Shown here: one piece after another, positions 14,931 to 24,139 of the stretch
Layout of the letters: every line of letters starts with the position of its first letter
Numbering within the stretch: position 1 is the stretch's first letter
NCBI GenBank assembly: GCA_016213675.1
Contig: JACQZW010000034.1
Span: 1-64,000, forward strand
Direction: 5' to 3'
DNA from: Acidobacteriota bacterium
GTDB lineage: Bacteria; Acidobacteriota; Thermoanaerobaculia; Thermoanaerobaculales; Thermoanaerobaculaceae
DNA length: 64,000 nt
The notes under the pieces: model-generated
What the model saw: only the letters and a program-made list of their open reading frames with translations
Database searches by the model: none
Told to the model about the DNA's origin: nothing
Position numbers and translations under genes: made by a program

Positions 14931-17624
14931 CTAGAACTCGATGCGGAAACCGACCTCGTAGCGGCGCGGGGTCTGCCACGTGTCGGCCTCGCCGAACGCG
15001 TGGTCGCCGCAACCGGTGTCGCTCTCGCAGACGCCGGTGACCTGCTCCTGACCGAACACGTTGTAGATGGTGCCGATCAGCTCGGTGCGGATGGCGCCGA
15101 GCTTGAGCGCGTAGGAGGCCGACATGTCGAGGCCCCAGTTGTCGTTGGCGCGGTAGGAGCCGCGGGGGTCGACGAACTCGTCACCGTAGGGGTCGGCAGC
15201 CGTGGTTCGCGAGTAGGCGAAGCCCGAGGACCAGTAACCGTCGAGGCCGAGCGTGAAGTTGTAGGGCAGCAGCACGTAGCCGTTCAGCTTGACGCGGTGC
15301 CGGCGGTCGTCGGACAGGTAGCCGTAGGTGTTGACGAAGTGAACGGGGTAGACGTCGAAGTCGACGCCGGCGTTCTGGGTGTACTCGACGTTGCCCTCGG
15401 ACTTGGAGTAGGTGTAGGAGGCGAGCAGGTTCAGCCAGTCCTTGGCGCGGGTCTCGAACTTGACGATGACACCCTCGTAGTCGCGCTTGAGGTCGGGCAG
15501 GTTCGCCATGACGTAGTAGTCGCAGGACGCGTCGGCGCTCGGGTTGGTAACGTTGCCGTCGCAGGTGTCCTCGAAGATGTCGCGGGTCTTCTTGTCGATG
15601 TAGGAGACCTCGATCGAGGTGCGGTTGAAGACCTCCTGCTCGTAGCCGATGATCAGCTCGTCGGCGTACGTCGGCTTGAGGTTGGCGGCGATCTCGTTGG
15701 GCAGCGAGCCGAAGATGTCGGCCGAGGGGACCTGGTACCAGCCGTTGGGATCCCATCCGTCGGGTCCCTCGGTCCACGGGCGGCCGAGGCCGGCGGCGTA
15801 GGTCTGGCACTGCTCCGGCGAGGTGAAGCCGCGCAGCGTCGAGCACGAGCGCCAGCGGTACGAGGTGGACAGCGCGGTGCGGGCGAAGTTCGGCAGCGTC
15901 ATGGCGTTCGGGTGCATGAAGCGACCGTACGAGGCCTTGACGAGGCTCTTCGCGTCACCCCTGACATCCCAGGCGATCCCGACGCGGGGCTGCAGCATGT
16001 CCATGTCGGCGATGTCGCTGCCCGAGTTGTTCTGGTAGCTCACGGTGTCGTAGCGCACGCCGAGCTTGACGGTCAGGGTCGGGGTCGGCTTCCAGGCGTC
16101 CTGCAGGTAGCCGGTGTACATCTTTCCGTCGTTCTCGATCGTGCCGGGGTCGCTGTCGAACCACATGAGGTAGGGGATCGAAAGGAGGGGGTCGCCTTCG
16201 CCATACCACCACTCCTCGGTGACGTCGTCGTAACGGTAGCCGTCGGCCGTGGTGTAGTTGTGCGAGCGGAAGAACAGCTTGGAGTACTCGGCGCCGCCCT
16301 TGAACTCGTGGGAGCCGGCGAGCTCGTCGACGAACCACGTCAGGTTGGTCTTGAACTCGTCACGGTTGCGGTCGGAGAACTGGGCGTTGGTGTAGTTGCC
16401 ATAGGCCGTGCCGAGGATGATGTTGGCATGGCCCACGGCATTGTTGCTGCCGGCTGGGTTCGAGTCGAGGCTCGACCGGTTCACACCGATAGAGGTGCTC
16501 CACAGCAGGCTGGGGGACAGGACCCCGTTCAGCTCGGCCTGGTAGATGCTGCCGCCCTGCTCCTGCAGTCTCACGGCGTCGGCGGCGACGTACTCGCTGG
16601 CGTTGGCGTTGTCGATGGTCGCCGGGTCGCCGGAGAGCTTGCCGATGACGCGCCAGTTCGGGCTCACCTGCCAGGTCAGCTTGCCGATGTAGTTCTCGCC
16701 CTCGTACTTGCGGGTGGTCGCGGAACTGACCGGGGTGGTCTGCGAGTCGATGTACTCCCCGGACAGGAAGAACCACAGGTTGTCGCGGATGATCGGGCCG
16801 CCGAAGGTGGCCGACGGGTCGAGGTACTTGACCTTCTGATCGTCCTTGTCGAAGTGGTCGCCGTTCTCGTAGAAGCCGGAGTCGCGGAAGCGGATGTCCA
16901 GCGTGCCCGAGAAGTCGTTGCCGCCCGACTTGGTGACCAGGTTGACGATACCGCCGGTCGCACGCCCGTACTCGGCCTCGAAGCCGCCGGTCTGGAAGGA
17001 GATCTCCTGGATGGCGTCGAAGTTGAAGTTGGTGCCGAAGGTCGCAGTGACCGGGTCGGTGGTGTCGAGACCGTCGATGAAGTAGGCGTTCTCGCCGGAG
17101 GTCGAGCCGAACACGCTCGGGTTGTTGGTGCCGACGACGCCCGGGGCCATGTTGAGCACGCTCTGGTAGCCGCGCCGGGTGGAGCCGATCGCCGCGGTCT
17201 TCAGGAAATCGTTGGAGAACGTCTGCGACGTCGAAACCTGGGTCGGATCGACGACCGGCGTCTCGGCGACGACCGTGATCTCCTCGCCGAACTTCGACGG
17301 CGGCATGACCACGTTGATCTCGGTGGTGCGGTCGAGGCGGACCTCGACGCCGTTGCGCTCCTGGGCGACGAAGCCCGAGAGCTCGGCCTTGATGGTGTAG
17401 ACGCCCGGGGCGAGACCGGGGAACGAGAAGTTGCCGTCGATCTCGGTCACGGCCATCTGGGCGCCGCCGATGAGTGCCGGCGACGCGATCGTCACCGTCA
17501 CGCCCGGCAGGGGGAGCCCGTTGTCGTCGGCCACGGTGCCGGAGAGCTTGCCCGTGGTTCCGGCGAACGCGGCAGACGCCAGCAGCGCCGCCACGACGCC
17601 CAGTAGAACAGCATTCCTCTTCAT
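14931..17624 (-). CDS. TonB-dependent receptor with carboxypeptidase-regulatory-like domain
   Basis: An 897-residue outer-membrane receptor. The signal peptide MKRNAVLLGVVAALLASAAF is followed by a carboxypeptidase-regulatory-like beta-sandwich (residues about 25-105: LSGTVADDNGLPLPGVTV). A plug domain (about 115-240) contains EITVVAETPVV and the motif YFIDGLDTTDP. The large beta-barrel ends in a terminal phenylalanine (GFRIEF), as expected for BAM-assembled porins. This subfamily is expanded in Acidobacteriota, where many substrates are unknown. ATG 17624 follows AAGGAGCAACC. The pseudokinase-TonB gene lies immediately upstream on the same strand. Confidence 0.9.
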   Translation of the reverse strand: MKRNAVLLGVVAALLASAAFAGTTGKLSGTVADDNGLPLPGVTVTIASPALIGGAQMAVTEIDGNFSFPGLAPGVYTIKAELSGFVAQERNGVEVRLDRTTEINVVMPPSKFGEEITVVAETPVVDPTQVSTSQTFSNDFLKTAAIGSTRRGYQSVLNMAPGVVGTNNPSVFGSTSGENAYFIDGLDTTDPVTATFGTNFNFDAIQEISFQTGGFEAEYGRATGGIVNLVTKSGGNDFSGTLDIRFRDSGFYENGDHFDKDDQKVKYLDPSATFGGPIIRDNLWFFLSGEYIDSQTTPVSSATTRKYEGENYIGKLTWQVSPNWRVIGKLSGDPATIDNANASEYVAADAVRLQEQGGSIYQAELNGVLSPSLLWSTSIGVNRSSLDSNPAGSNNAVGHANIILGTAYGNYTNAQFSDRNRDEFKTNLTWFVDELAGSHEFKGGAEYSKLFFRSHNYTTADGYRYDDVTEEWWYGEGDPLLSIPYLMWFDSDPGTIENDGKMYTGYLQDAWKPTPTLTVKLGVRYDTVSYQNNSGSDIADMDMLQPRVGIAWDVRGDAKSLVKASYGRFMHPNAMTLPNFARTALSTSYRWRSCSTLRGFTSPEQCQTYAAGLGRPWTEGPDGWDPNGWYQVPSADIFGSLPNEIAANLKPTYADELIIGYEQEVFNRTSIEVSYIDKKTRDIFEDTCDGNVTNPSADASCDYYVMANLPDLKRDYEGVIVKFETRAKDWLNLLASYTYSKSEGNVEYTQNAGVDFDVYPVHFVNTYGYLSDDRRHRVKLNGYVLLPYNFTLGLDGYWSSGFAYSRTTAADPYGDEFVDPRGSYRANDNWGLDMSASYALKLGAIRTELIGTIYNVFGQEQVTGVCESDTGCGDHAFGEADTWQTPRRYEVGFRIEF

Positions 17625-17881
17625 GGTTGCTCCTTTCTCCTCTGTGGTTCCTCGCCGCCCCATGCGGCGAAATGACGTGCCACCGGTCGGTGGCGAACAT
17701 GTACTATACATCACAAGAGCGTCACAGGCTGCATTTCAGCCACTCGCTCGGCCACCTTACGGGTGGCCCACTCTGAGCAACTTCCGTGCCGGTTTTGGAT
17801 CGTGATCGCAGAGTCTGCCGATCCGCTGGTGTTCGAGAATCCGGATGCGCGGCCGGGCATCCGGATAAATACGAAGAAGCG
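17625..17881. other. Receptor upstream region with palindromes
   Basis: No gene is supported here. It holds ATGTACTATACAT (17699-17711), a near-perfect palindrome containing TATAGT on the minus strand, which could combine a -10 element and an operator for the receptor. A 7-bp stem GGCCACC/GGTGGCC (17750-17768) surrounds TTACG. The region is clearly AT-richer than its flanks, as expected for a regulated promoter. No good -35 is seen. Confidence 0.4.
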
Positions 17882-17904
17882 GCCCGCCGGTGTGACCGGC
17901 GGGC
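17882..17904 (-). terminator. Terminator of the pseudokinase-TonB gene
   Basis: A 9-bp stem GCCCGCCGG/CCGGCGGGC with a 5-base loop lies 25 bases past the stop codon. On the minus strand it is followed by a CTTCTTCGTATTTA tail. Confidence 0.65.
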
Positions 17905-17928
17905 CCCCCGGTTCGTCGTCTCACAGGA

Positions 17929-19866
17929 TCAGCGGGTGCGTGACAGGTCCACCCGCATGGTCACGGTCGCCCACGTCTTCACCTTGACGCCGTCCTTCAT
18001 GCCGGGCTTGAAGCGGTACTGCCGGGCCGCGTCCTGGCAGGCCTCGTCGATCCCCAGCTTGCCGACCGGGAAGCCGCGCATCACCTGGACGTCGTCCACC
18101 GAGCCCTTGTCGTTGACCAGCACGCGGAGGATCACCACGCCCTGGGCGGAGACCTTGGCGGCAACGGCGGCGCGCGGGATGGTCGGCTTGACCTCGACCA
18201 GGGACTGAGGGGTCACGTCGAGCTGCGTGAAGTCCACCATGTCCCCGGGACGGACGGCGCTCGGCGACGTGGTCTCGGCCGGTGGTGCGGTGGCTGGCAC
18301 GATCTCGGCCGGTGCCGAGGTCGGCTGGATCAGCGGCGCCGTCGTCGGTTCGATCGCCAGCGGCCCCGAGGTCGGCTTCGGCGGGACGGCCTGCTGCGCG
18401 ACCGTCGCGACCGGAGGCGGCGCGGCTTGAGGCAACGACGCCGCCTTCACCGAAGCGGCCGCCTCGGCCTTGGCCCGTTCGGCGCGGACCCGGGCGAGCT
18501 CTTCCTCCTTGCGACGCTGCTCCGCGAGTCGGGCGTCGAGCTCGCGCTTCTGCTGTTCGATCCTGGCCTGTTCCTCGGCGGTCAGCGGCTTCTTGCCGGT
18601 GGCCGCGGCCTGCTTCGAGGCTTCCATCTGGCGTTGCATCTCCTCGGTTCGGGCCTTCTCGGCGGCGAGCTGATCGGCGAGGTCCTTCTCCTTCTTGGAG
18701 TACTCGGCGAGCTGCTCCTGGACCAGCTTGGCGATGGTCGCCTGGTCGACCGCCTGCGGAGCGGGACGCCCGAAGAGGAGGTAGGCGATCACCGCCACCA
18801 GCACGGCGACCCCGGCGATCGCGATGTACAGGCCGGTGCGGCTGGGCGGTGGCGCCGGAGCGACCTCGACGGCCGCTGCCGCTGCCGACTCGGAACGTGG
18901 GGCCCGGAAGTAGGGCGTGACGTCGAGGCTCTTCTCGCGCTGTACCTCGCGATCTTCTTCCTCGATCTCGTGGCGGTACAGACGGTCCATGAAGAGCGCG
19001 AGGTTGAACGTCGTCGGCGAGTACGCGCCGCCGTAGAGAAGCTTCTCCAGCTCGCGCTTGAAGTCGGCGGCGGAGCCGTAGCGATCCTCGGGGCGGGGGG
19101 CCAGCGCCTTCTGGACGATGGCCAGCACGTCGGCCGGGACCGGTCCCTCCTCCTGCGCCAGGTGCGGCGCCTGCAGCGCTGCGGCCCGGGCGGCGGACTC
19201 GAGGGGCAGCGGCGTCCCGCACAGGAGCTGGTAGAGGATGGCGCCGAGCGAGTAGACGTCGGAGCGCCGGCTCGGCGTGTGGCTGGCCAGGACCTCGGGG
19301 GCCAGGTATGCCGCCGCCATCTCCTGGACGGCGACCCGGTCGAGGTTGGCGAGCAGCCCGCGGGCGAGGCCGAAGCCGCCCACCAGTGCTTCGCCGTCGT
19401 TCCCGATCAGCACGAGCTGCGGGACCAGGAAGCCGTGCACGAGCGGCTCACCGCGAACCTCGACGGCGAGCGCGGCGGAGAGGGCGGCTGCCATCTTCTC
19501 GGCGATCAGGAGGGCGTTGTCGATGGCGACCGGGAACTGCTCCTGGCCGACCCGCTCGAGGAGCTGGTCGAGGGGTTGCGACGGGACGTAGTCCCACGCC
19601 ACGTAGGGCACCCCGCCCTCGACGCCGCACGCCGCGTTGCGGACCACGTTGGAGGCCCGGAACATCTGCGAGAGCTGGTTGGTCACCGGGACCTCGGCGG
19701 CGAGCGCGGTGCGGTCGAGCCCTACCTGGTCGAAGCGGCGCAGCCAGACGATCCGCTTGAACCCCAGGCGCTCCATCTCGCCGGCGCGCCAGAGCGTGCC
19801 GAAACCGTCCTGCGATCGCTGCTTTAAGAGGAGAAAGTTGCCAAATGAGGTGTACGACGCCGCCAT
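17929..19866 (-). CDS. Pseudokinase-TonB fusion (energy transducer)
   Basis: A 645-residue chimera. Residues about 8-285 have a serine/threonine-kinase fold, recognisable by YLAPE (187-191), RRSDVYSLGAILYQLLCGTPLP (200-221) and DRYGSAADFKREL. Its catalytic residues are lost: the HRDLKPxN loop reads HGFLVPQ (144-150), DFG reads GGFG (163-166), and the beta-3 lysine is not evident (RIVWLRRF, 38-45). A transmembrane helix near 345-366 (GLYIAIAGVAVLVAVIAYLLF) leads to a charged coiled coil, a Pro/Thr-rich spacer and a TonB C-terminal domain (about 565-645: GVVILRVLVNDKGSVDDVQVM). The kinase part would be cytoplasmic and TonB periplasmic. ATG 19866 follows GGGAGG. Confidence 0.88.
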   Translation of the reverse strand: MAASYTSFGNFLLLKQRSQDGFGTLWRAGEMERLGFKRIVWLRRFDQVGLDRTALAAEVPVTNQLSQMFRASNVVRNAACGVEGGVPYVAWDYVPSQPLDQLLERVGQEQFPVAIDNALLIAEKMAAALSAALAVEVRGEPLVHGFLVPQLVLIGNDGEALVGGFGLARGLLANLDRVAVQEMAAAYLAPEVLASHTPSRRSDVYSLGAILYQLLCGTPLPLESAARAAALQAPHLAQEEGPVPADVLAIVQKALAPRPEDRYGSAADFKRELEKLLYGGAYSPTTFNLALFMDRLYRHEIEEEDREVQREKSLDVTPYFRAPRSESAAAAAVEVAPAPPPSRTGLYIAIAGVAVLVAVIAYLLFGRPAPQAVDQATIAKLVQEQLAEYSKKEKDLADQLAAEKARTEEMQRQMEASKQAAATGKKPLTAEEQARIEQQKRELDARLAEQRRKEEELARVRAERAKAEAAASVKAASLPQAAPPPVATVAQQAVPPKPTSGPLAIEPTTAPLIQPTSAPAEIVPATAPPAETTSPSAVRPGDMVDFTQLDVTPQSLVEVKPTIPRAAVAAKVSAQGVVILRVLVNDKGSVDDVQVMRGFPVGKLGIDEACQDAARQYRFKPGMKDGVKVKTWATVTMRVDLSRTR

Positions 19867-19939
19867 GAGCAGATCCTCCCGGGCATCCCCGGCCAAAGCT
19901 AGCACCCGGTCACAGGAAGGTCAACGTCCGGCCGGAGTT

Positions 19940-20359
19940 TCACGACCCCGCTCGTGCCCGTCCCGCCAGGAACGTCTCGAGGATCAACCGGGCCGCGACC
20001 CCGTCGATCACCGAGTCCCAACGTCGCGGCGGGACCCCGGCCTCGCGCAGCAGCGACTGCGCCGCCGCCGTGGTACCACGCTCGTCGACCGTCTCGACCG
20101 GGACGTCGAGAGAGGTGCGCAGCGCCGCGACGACGGCAGCGACGCGCACCTCGCCGCGGCCCTCGCCGCCCCGGGTGACCGGGACTCCGACGACCACGCC
20201 GCCGACCTCGCGGTCCCGGACCAGGACGCCGACCGCGGCGGCGAGAGCCTCGGGACCGTGGAAGGCGAGCGGCGGCAGGGGAGCGACGACGCGCTCGTCG
20301 CCATCGGAGACGGCGACGCCGACGCGGGCGCGACCGACGTCGAGGGCGATCCATCGCAT
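19940..20359 (-). CDS. ruvX: RuvX/YqgF-type Holliday-junction resolvase-like protein
   Basis: A 139-residue RNase H-fold protein: IALDVGRARVGVAVSD carries the first acidic residue, VGVPVTRGGEG is the conserved GLP-loop equivalent, VETVDERGTTAAA carries the second acidic block, and DSVIDGVAARLILE carries the last. The family acts in pre-16S rRNA processing and/or recombination. The start was set to ATG 20359 because a TATGCT element lies exactly 7 bases upstream. It is divergent from the thiolase gene. Confidence 0.85.
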   Translation of the reverse strand: MRWIALDVGRARVGVAVSDGDERVVAPLPPLAFHGPEALAAAVGVLVRDREVGGVVVGVPVTRGGEGRGEVRVAAVVAALRTSLDVPVETVDERGTTAAAQSLLREAGVPPRRWDSVIDGVAARLILETFLAGRARAGS

Positions 20360-20366
20360 GAGCGAG

Positions 20367-20372
20367 AGCATA
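20367..20372 (-). promoter_or_regulatory. Candidate -10 (TATGCT) for leaderless ruvX
   Basis: On the minus strand TATGCT is followed by 7 bases (CTCGCTC) and then ATG of ruvX. No ribosome binding site fits, so the transcript is predicted to start at or next to the start codon. Confidence 0.45.
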
Positions 20373-20517
20373 GTGGATCGGGGCGGCGGGGCGACAGCAG
20401 CGTGGGGTCGGGCCGGACGCGCCGCAGCCCGACGCGTCGGATTGCGGCCACGGTGACGGCCGCCGCCGACGGGCGTGCGGCGGCGGGCTACAATCGGCGA
20501 CGGAGCAGGAGGTGCGC

Positions 20518-21702
20518 ATGCCTGAGGAGATCGTCATCGTCGGCACGGCACGGACCCCTATCGGGAGCTTCCTCGGAGCGCTCGCTGCCGTTCCCGCGCC
20601 CCGCCTGGGAGCCGTGGCCATCAGGGCCGCGGTCGAGCGGGCCGGCGTGGCGCCGGGCGCCGTCGACCAGGTGATCATGGGCCACGTGCTGCAGGCCGGC
20701 GTCGGCCAGGCGCCGGCGCGCCAGGCACTGATCTACGCCGGGCTGCCTGACAGCGTGCCCGCGGTGACCCTCCACCAGGTGTGCGGCTCCGGTATGCGGG
20801 CGGCGATGATGGCCGCCAACGACCTCCGCTGCGGTGACGGGGAGATCATGGTCGCCGGCGGGATGGAGAGCATGTCCAACGCGCCCTACCTGCTGCCGGG
20901 CGGACGGACCGGGATGCGCCTGGGCCATGGCCAGGTCCTCGACCACCTGGTCTTCGACGGCCTGTGGGACCCTTACGGCGACAAGCACATGGGCAACTGC
21001 GCCGAGACCTGCGCGCGCCACTACGCGTTCACGCGGGAGGCTCAGGACGCGTTCGCCCGCGTCTCGTACGAGCGCGCCATCGCGGCGGCCGCCGCCGGCG
21101 CCTTCGACGCCGAGACGGTCGCCGTCGAGATCCCCGCCAGGAAGGGCGAGCCGGTCAGGGTCACGAGGGACGAGGAGCCGACCCGCGCGGACCTGGCCAA
21201 GATGGCCAGCCTGCGGCCGGCGTTCGACAAGGACGGCACGGTCACCGCGGCGAACGCCTCGAAAATCAACGATGGGGCGGCGGCGCTCGTACTCACGACC
21301 GAAGGCCGCGCGCGGCGCGACGGCCTTACGCCGCTCGCCCGCATCGTCGCCCACGCCGGCGTTGCGCAGCAGCCGGAGTGGTTCACCACGGCGCCGGTCG
21401 GGGCGATGCGCAAGGCGGTCGAGCGTGCCGGCGTGCGGATGGAGGACATCGACCTGTTCGAGGTCAACGAGGCGTTCGCGGTGGTCGCCATGGCCGCGAT
21501 GAAGGAGCTCGCGATCCCACATGAGAAGCTCAACGTCCATGGCGGGGCGGTCGCGCTCGGCCACCCCATCGGGGCCTCTGGGGCGCGCATCGTGATCACC
21601 CTGCTGCACGCCCTCCGCCGGCGAGGCCTGCGCCTCGGTTGCGCGGGGATCTGCATCGGCGGCGGCGAGGCCACCGCGATGGTGATCGAGTCGCTCGCGT
21701 GA
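20518..21702 (+). CDS. Acetyl-CoA acetyltransferase (thiolase)
   Basis: A 394-residue thiolase of the degradative or biosynthetic type II class. The nucleophile is Cys89 in HQVCGSGM, the general base His349 in GHPIGASGAR, and the second cysteine Cys379 in GICIGGGEA; NEAFAVV is also conserved. It interconverts two acetyl-CoA with acetoacetyl-CoA plus CoA. GGAGGTGCGC precedes ATG 20518, and TACAAT at 20489-20494 may be its -10. Its stop overlaps the start of lptD, an unexpected partner. Confidence 0.93.
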   Translation: MPEEIVIVGTARTPIGSFLGALAAVPAPRLGAVAIRAAVERAGVAPGAVDQVIMGHVLQAGVGQAPARQALIYAGLPDSVPAVTLHQVCGSGMRAAMMAANDLRCGDGEIMVAGGMESMSNAPYLLPGGRTGMRLGHGQVLDHLVFDGLWDPYGDKHMGNCAETCARHYAFTREAQDAFARVSYERAIAAAAAGAFDAETVAVEIPARKGEPVRVTRDEEPTRADLAKMASLRPAFDKDGTVTAANASKINDGAAALVLTTEGRARRDGLTPLARIVAHAGVAQQPEWFTTAPVGAMRKAVERAGVRMEDIDLFEVNEAFAVVAMAAMKELAIPHEKLNVHGGAVALGHPIGASGARIVITLLHALRRRGLRLGCAGICIGGGEATAMVIESLA

Positions 21703-23828
21703 GGCGCCTCGTCCTCGCAGCACTCGCCGTGGCCCTCGTCGGCACGGTTGCGGCTTCGGCCGCCGACATCGGCGAGTACATCAAGCTCAGCGCCCACCAG
21801 CAGTACTGGGTGCGGGACCAGATGTGGTGCGGGCTGGGCGAGGTGGAGGTCACGTACCAGGACATCACCTTGCGCTGCGACCAGGTCGAGGTGGACCTCG
21901 AGACCATGGAGCTCCACGCCGAGGGCAACGTGGTCATCGACCAGGGCGAGGCGCGCTTCGCCTGCTCCCGGGCCCGTTTCGACCTCCGCAAGAAGGTCGG
22001 TATCTTCTACGAGGCGCAGGGGTTCTTCCCGCCCTCGTACCACTTCCGGGGTGCCGAGATCGAGCGCCTCGACGAGACGCACTACCGCCTCCACCGCGGG
22101 AGCTTCACGAGCTGTAACCTCGACGACGACAGTCCGCCTCCCTGGACCATCGACCTGCGCGACGCCGTCGTCGAGCTCGAGGGGTACGGTCACTTCCGCG
22201 GCGTCTCCCTCAAGGTCCGGGGGGTGCCGGTCTTCTACGCGCCACGCCTGCTCTGGCCGGTGAAGCGCGACCGGTCGGCCGGCCTGATGGTGCCGACCAT
22301 CGGCTACTCCGACCGAAACGGGGCGTACCTGGGAAACGCGCTCTTCATGCCTCTGACCCGCTCGCTCGACACCACGCTCTACCTCGACCTCTACTCGAAG
22401 GGGTACGTCGGACTGGCCAACGAGTGGCGGTGGGCGCCCGCCGAGAACGCCAAGGGCGAGCTGTTCGCCTCCACGGTCCGCGACCCCGACACGAACCAGT
22501 GGGAGTGGAAGCTGCAGGGCAAGCACACCCAGCTCTTCCCGGGAGGCTACGCGCTGCGCGCCGAGCTGCTCGACTACTCGGACATCGACTTCTTCCAGCG
22601 CTTCGAGAAGACCTTCGACCGCAACACCCTGCGGTCCATCTACTCGTTCGGGACGATGTCGCGGATCTGGGGTCCGCAGGCCGTCAACCTGAGGATCGAC
22701 AGTCGCCAGACGTTCTTCGCGAGCACCGGCGGCAGCACGAGCGGGTCCCGCGTGGTCCTCGACCGGCTGCCCGAGCTCGAGTATCGACTGCGCTCGACGC
22801 GACTCCTCGAGAGCCCGTTCTACGTGTCGCTCATCGCGGTGGCCGACCGGTTCCAGGTCGAGCGCTCGGCCACCCTGCGGGGCAGCTACGCGCGATTCGA
22901 CGCGTTCCCCTCCGTCTCGTTGCTCACCGCGGGTGTTCCGTGGTTCAACGTCACGCCCTCGGTCGGCGCCCGCGCGACCTACTACACCGCCCGCTATTCC
23001 GCCAACCGGACGACGTTCGAGGACGAGCCGCTGTGGCGCCGGTACGCCACCGCCGGCGTGTCGCTGGTGGGACCGTCGTTCTCGCGCATCTTCACGAAGG
23101 GAGAGTCGAAGTTCAAGCACCTCGTCGAGCCGCGGGTGGAGTACGGCTACGTGTCCAACCCCGGCAGCTCGTTGCAGATCCCAGTGTTCGACGAGAAGGA
23201 CTCGGTGCTCGTGCAGAACCGTCTGCGCGGCATTCTCGCCAACCGGCTGTTCTTCAAGGGCGGGGATGGCGCGAGCCGCGAGGTGGCGAGCCTCGAGATC
23301 AGCCAGGAGTACTCGTTTTCCGATCCGCTGACCGCGGCAAATCCGGGACTCGGGCTGCCCGCGAGCCGTCAGGGGCCCCTGTCGTTCTGGCTGCGCACCT
23401 CGCCCTACCCGCAGGTTACGATCGACGCCCGCACCGACTTCGATGCCGTGACCAACAATATGCGCTCGGCGTCGCTCACCGGGGGCGTCTTCACCGGTGT
23501 CGCGAACGTCGGCTTGACCTGGTACTCGAGCTTCAACGCGGCCACGGAGAGCGTGACCTCCTCGCAGACCCGGCTCTTCTTCGCCATCGCGCCGCCTACC
23601 GCACGCTGGCGGATCGAGTCGCAGCTCGCGTACGACATCCACAACGCGAAGCTCCTCGACCAGCGGTACGTCTTCCAGTGGCGGGGGAGTTGCTGGTCGG
23701 CGTATGCCGAGATCCGCGACTATCGGATCGAGCCCTACACCCGTCGCGACTACCGCATCGCGATCGACCTGACCGGGCTCGGCACGTTCCTCGACATCCG
23801 CGGCAGCCTCGACGCCCTCGCGCGCTGA
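21699..23828 (+). CDS. lptD: LPS-assembly protein LptD
   Basis: A 709-residue outer-membrane protein. A signal peptide (RRLVLAALAVALVGTVAASAA) precedes an OstA-like N-terminal domain (EVTYQDITLRCDQVEVDLETMELHAEGNVVI) and a large beta-barrel with the conserved LptD stretch PVFYAPRLLWPVKRDRSAG. It inserts lipopolysaccharide into the outer leaflet, so the organism should make LPS or LOS. The GTG start overlaps the thiolase stop (GTGA), implying translational coupling. Confidence 0.9.
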   Translation: MRRLVLAALAVALVGTVAASAADIGEYIKLSAHQQYWVRDQMWCGLGEVEVTYQDITLRCDQVEVDLETMELHAEGNVVIDQGEARFACSRARFDLRKKVGIFYEAQGFFPPSYHFRGAEIERLDETHYRLHRGSFTSCNLDDDSPPPWTIDLRDAVVELEGYGHFRGVSLKVRGVPVFYAPRLLWPVKRDRSAGLMVPTIGYSDRNGAYLGNALFMPLTRSLDTTLYLDLYSKGYVGLANEWRWAPAENAKGELFASTVRDPDTNQWEWKLQGKHTQLFPGGYALRAELLDYSDIDFFQRFEKTFDRNTLRSIYSFGTMSRIWGPQAVNLRIDSRQTFFASTGGSTSGSRVVLDRLPELEYRLRSTRLLESPFYVSLIAVADRFQVERSATLRGSYARFDAFPSVSLLTAGVPWFNVTPSVGARATYYTARYSANRTTFEDEPLWRRYATAGVSLVGPSFSRIFTKGESKFKHLVEPRVEYGYVSNPGSSLQIPVFDEKDSVLVQNRLRGILANRLFFKGGDGASREVASLEISQEYSFSDPLTAANPGLGLPASRQGPLSFWLRTSPYPQVTIDARTDFDAVTNNMRSASLTGGVFTGVANVGLTWYSSFNAATESVTSSQTRLFFAIAPPTARWRIESQLAYDIHNAKLLDQRYVFQWRGSCWSAYAEIRDYRIEPYTRRDYRIAIDLTGLGTFLDIRGSLDALAR

Positions 23829-23888
23829 ATGCTCCTCGCGGACGGCTGTCCGGCTCGCCGTCGGGCACGCCGCGAGCGTCGCTTCGGG

Positions 23889-23917
23889 TTGCGGAGCCGG
23901 AGTGGCTGGTGTAAGCT
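23889..23917 (+). promoter_or_regulatory. Promoter of tRNA-Pro
   Basis: TTGCGG (23889-23894) and TAAGCT (23912-23917) are spaced by 17 bases, with a TGGTG extended -10. The tRNA begins 13 bases after the -10. The same -10 and spacing occur before rho. Confidence 0.55.
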
Positions 23918-23930
23918 CCGCGCTCCAGGT

Positions 23931-24007
<77 letters not shown>

Positions 24008-24072
24008 TTAGTGCGGGGGGCCCGCTGGCCCCCCACCCTTTTCCCCCGCCAGCTACGCCCCCCGTGCCCCCG

Positions 24073-24105
24073 GGCGCTCCGGCGAAGTGAATTCGCCTTC
24101 GCGCC
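24073..24105 (+). repeat. GTGAA-loop bipartite hairpin, copy B
   Basis: GGCGC-TCC-GGCGAA-GTGAA-TTCGCC-TTC-GCGCC: an outer 5-bp stem, a small internal loop, an inner 6-bp stem and a GTGAA loop. It matches the copy at 44244-44276 except for two compensating inner base pairs. It lies 66 bases after tRNA-Pro. Confidence 0.7.
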
Positions 24106-24139
24106 TCGACGCGCCTCGACCCAGCACCCGCCCGCCATT

